Assembly (NCBI GenBank): GCA_944388615.1
Contig: CALXJL010000070.1
Location: 1-7,790 of the forward strand
Length of the DNA stretch: 7,790 nt
Reading direction: 5' to 3'
Source: an uncultured Clostridia bacterium
Lineage (GTDB): Bacteria; Bacillota; Clostridia; TANB77; CAG-508
Part shown: one piece after another, positions 6,051 through 7,790 of the stretch
Layout: every line of letters starts with the position of its first letter
How positions within the stretch are numbered: the stretch's first letter is position 1
The notes under the pieces: generated by a model
What the model was told of the DNA's origin: nothing
Databases searched by the model: none
What the model saw: only the letters and a program-made list of their open reading frames with translations
Translations under genes and position numbers: made by a program

Positions 6051-6095
6051 AAACAAAAAGGGCGTTTAAACAAAATTAAAAACGTCCTTTTGTTT
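6051..6095 (+). terminator. Terminator-like hairpin after rpsO
   Basis: AAACAAAAAGGGCGTTT (6051-6067) pairs with AAACGTCCTTTTGTTT (6080-6095), about 15 bp with one G-U and a one-base offset. The core GGGCGTTT/AAACGTCC is followed by TTTTGTTT, so it fits an intrinsic terminator (and works in both directions by symmetry). It would at least reduce read-through from rpsO into pnp. Confidence 0.75.
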
Positions 6096-6120
6096 AAAAT
6101 TATTAAGCCTTCATTTTTTA

Positions 6121-6150
6121 TTGTAAGTAGCTTGTATAATATTCTAAAAT
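6121..6150 (+). promoter_or_regulatory. Weak candidate promoter of pnp
   Basis: TTGTAA (6121-6126) and TAAAAT (6145-6150) are 18 bases apart. A perfect TATAAT also occurs at 6135-6140 but lacks a good -35. The region after the rpsO terminator should contain a pnp promoter if read-through is limited, but the exact boxes are uncertain. Confidence 0.35.
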
Positions 6151-6166
6151 TTTATTAGAATATTAT
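6136..6166 (+). promoter_or_regulatory. Perfect 11-bp hairpin in the rpsO-pnp intergenic region
   Basis: ATAATATTCTA (6136-6146) and TAGAATATTAT (6156-6166) are exact complements around a nine-base loop, 53 bases before the pnp start. No T-run follows, so it is not a normal terminator. In E. coli a hairpin at this place is cut by RNase III and used by PNPase to control its own mRNA; the same role here is inference. The arms are A-T rich and could also be an operator. Confidence 0.5.
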
Positions 6167-6219
6167 AGAGGTTACAATCAATAATAAGAATGTAGGCAAT
6201 ATAAGAAAGGAAGAAAATT

Positions 6220-7790
6220 ATGGTAAAAACATTTGAAACAGAATTAGCAGGAAGGAAATTAGTTTTAGAAACTGGAAAAATAGCAGGGCTTGCTAATGGT
6301 AGCGTAGTAGTAAAATATGGAGATACAACAGTTATGGTTAATGTAACTGCATCAAAAGAACCAAGAGATGGAATAGATTTTTTCCCACTATCAGTGGATT
6401 ATGAGGAAAAATTATATGCAGTTGGGAAAATTCCAGGAAGTTTTCAAAAAAGAGAAGGGAAACCGGCAGATAAAGCAATTTTAACATCAAGAGCAATTGA
6501 TAGACCTTTAAGACCATTATTTCCAAAAGATTTTAGAAATGATGTATGTGTTGTTGCAACAGTTTTATCAGTTGAGCAAGATAATTCACCAGAAGTATGT
6601 GCTATGATAGGTGCAGCTGCAGCACTTGCAATATCTGACATTCCATTTAATGGACCAACAGCTGCAGTTAATGTTGGATATGTAAATGATAGGATAGTTA
6701 TAAACCCTACAGCTGCTGAAAGAAATATTAGTAGATTAAACCTAACTGTAGCAGGAACTTTAGAGAAAATAACAATGATTGAGGCTGGCGCAGATGAAAT
6801 ACCAAATAATACAATGCTTGATGCAATAAAAGAAGCACATAAAGAGATAAAATCATTGTGTAAGCTTATTTCAAATATGCAAAATGAAATAGGAAAATCT
6901 AAATTTGAATATAAATCATTTACAGTTGATGCAGAAGTATATAATGAAATAGAAGCAAATTTCAAAGATAGAATGTATGCTGATGTACAAGCTCAAGATA
7001 AGGAAATTAGGGATGCTAATATAGATAAGATAACAGAGGATATAACAAATTATTATATAGAAAAATATGGAGAAGAAGCAGCAGAAGAAAAGAAAACCGA
7101 TATTGCAGATTCTATACATGACTTAGAAAAAAAATGTGTTAGAGAAATGATACTAGAAGAACACAAAAGACCGGATGGAAGAAAACTAGACGAGTTAAGA
7201 CCATTATCATGTGAAGTAGGAGTATTACCACGTGTTCATGGAAGTGCAATTTTCACAAGAGGACAAACTCAAGTAATGTCTGTTACAACACTTGGAATGA
7301 TAAGTGAAGAACAAATATTAGATGGAATAGATGAAGAAGAAAGTAAAAGATATATGCATCAATATAATTTTCCAGCATATAGTGTAGGAGAAGCTAGACC
7401 ATCTAGAGGACCAGGAAGAAGAGAAGTAGGGCATGGAGCTTTAGCAGAAAAGGCTTTAATTCCAGTGCTTCCAAGTGAAGAGGAATTTCCATATGCAATA
7501 AGAGTTGTATCTGAAGTTTTAAGTTCAAATGGATCTACTTCACAAGCAAGTATATGTGGAAGCACGTTATCACTTATGGATGCTGGTGTTCCAATAAGAA
7601 AACCAGTAGCAGGAATTTCTACAGGTCTTGTAACAGATAAAGAAAATCCTGAAAGATATGTAATGCTAACAGATATTCAAGGTATTGAAGACTTCTTTGG
7701 AGATATGGACTTTAAAGTAGGTGGAACAAAAGATGGAATTACAGCAATACAAGTTGACATTAAAGTAGATGGTTTAACATATGATATTAT
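6220..7790 (+). CDS. pnp: Polyribonucleotide nucleotidyltransferase (PNPase), 3' end outside window
   Basis: PNPase degrades RNA 3' to 5' by phosphorolysis, releasing nucleoside diphosphates, and acts as a trimer in the cytoplasm, often with RNase Y/E and helicases. The frame runs open from ATG at 6220 to the window edge: 523 codons of a protein of about 700. Visible are the first RNase PH-like domain (about 1-145, with VGKIPGSFQKREGKP and SRAIDRPLRPLFP), the helical linker (about 240-320) and the second RNase PH-like core (HKRPDGRKLDELRPLSCEVG, FPAYSVGEARPSRGPGRREVG). In the motif GIEDFFGDMDFKVGGT, D491 and D497 match the metal-binding Asp pair of the active site. The KH and S1 RNA-binding domains lie beyond the edge. 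The ribosome site AAAGGA is eight bases before ATG. Position after rpsO is the classical order. Confidence 0.97.
   Translation, partial: MVKTFETELAGRKLVLETGKIAGLANGSVVVKYGDTTVMVNVTASKEPRDGIDFFPLSVDYEEKLYAVGKIPGSFQKREGKPADKAILTSRAIDRPLRPLFPKDFRNDVCVVATVLSVEQDNSPEVCAMIGAAAALAISDIPFNGPTAAVNVGYVNDRIVINPTAAERNISRLNLTVAGTLEKITMIEAGADEIPNNTMLDAIKEAHKEIKSLCKLISNMQNEIGKSKFEYKSFTVDAEVYNEIEANFKDRMYADVQAQDKEIRDANIDKITEDITNYYIEKYGEEAAEEKKTDIADSIHDLEKKCVREMILEEHKRPDGRKLDELRPLSCEVGVLPRVHGSAIFTRGQTQVMSVTTLGMISEEQILDGIDEEESKRYMHQYNFPAYSVGEARPSRGPGRREVGHGALAEKALIPVLPSEEEFPYAIRVVSEVLSSNGSTSQASICGSTLSLMDAGVPIRKPVAGISTGLVTDKENPERYVMLTDIQGIEDFFGDMDFKVGGTKDGITAIQVDIKVDGLTYDI

Noticed and set aside
6444..6965. Minus-strand ORF of 173 codons within pnp
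   Set aside because: It is the antisense of a highly conserved PNPase coding stretch; Ser/Ala/Leu-rich composition is typical of a shadow frame.

Overview
The window is very AT-rich, uses AGA-type arginine and A/T-ending codons throughout, and has strong AGGAGG-like ribosome binding sites. Together with the gene families present (a Firmicutes-type 6S RNA, rpsO-pnp, a DUF5011/NodB surface deacetylase), this points to a low-GC Firmicute, most likely a member of Clostridia. I cannot name a species from this sequence.

Layout. (1) Bases 1-2568, plus strand: the 3' part of a GH15 glucoamylase-type gene (its 5' end lies outside the window), then 16 bases later a membrane-anchored polysaccharide deacetylase with two Ig-like DUF5011 repeats. 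These probably form one transcript. (2) Bases 2566-2640: a long imperfect palindrome whose two ends carry the stop codons of the two converging genes. (3) Bases 2638-3508, minus strand: a single-pass membrane protein of unknown function, interrupted by a one-base frameshift near 2869-2871. The remaining 76 codons are intact in the next frame. (4) Bases 3509-3793: a divergent control region. It holds a good minus-strand promoter with a dyad over its -35 box, a 13-codon mini-ORF with a perfect Shine-Dalgarno, and a plus-strand promoter for (5) a 6S RNA at about 3812-4006. (6) Bases 4034-5635: a multi-pass DUF4153-like membrane protein starting 28 bases after the 6S RNA with no evident promoter of its own. 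(7) Bases 5640-7790: the conserved rpsO-pnp pair, with an rpsO promoter, a leader whose segments can pair with the rpsO Shine-Dalgarno and start codon, a terminator-like hairpin after rpsO, an 11-bp perfect hairpin before pnp, and the first 523 codons of pnp (cut by the window edge).

Functionally this is mostly core genome: RNA metabolism (6S RNA, S15, PNPase) next to envelope and carbohydrate genes. I found no defence island, CRISPR array, prophage or transposase. The parts most worth a second look are the control elements: the rpsO leader, the dyad and mini-ORF upstream of the frameshifted gene, the 6S-to-mRNA linkage, and the stop-to-stop palindrome.
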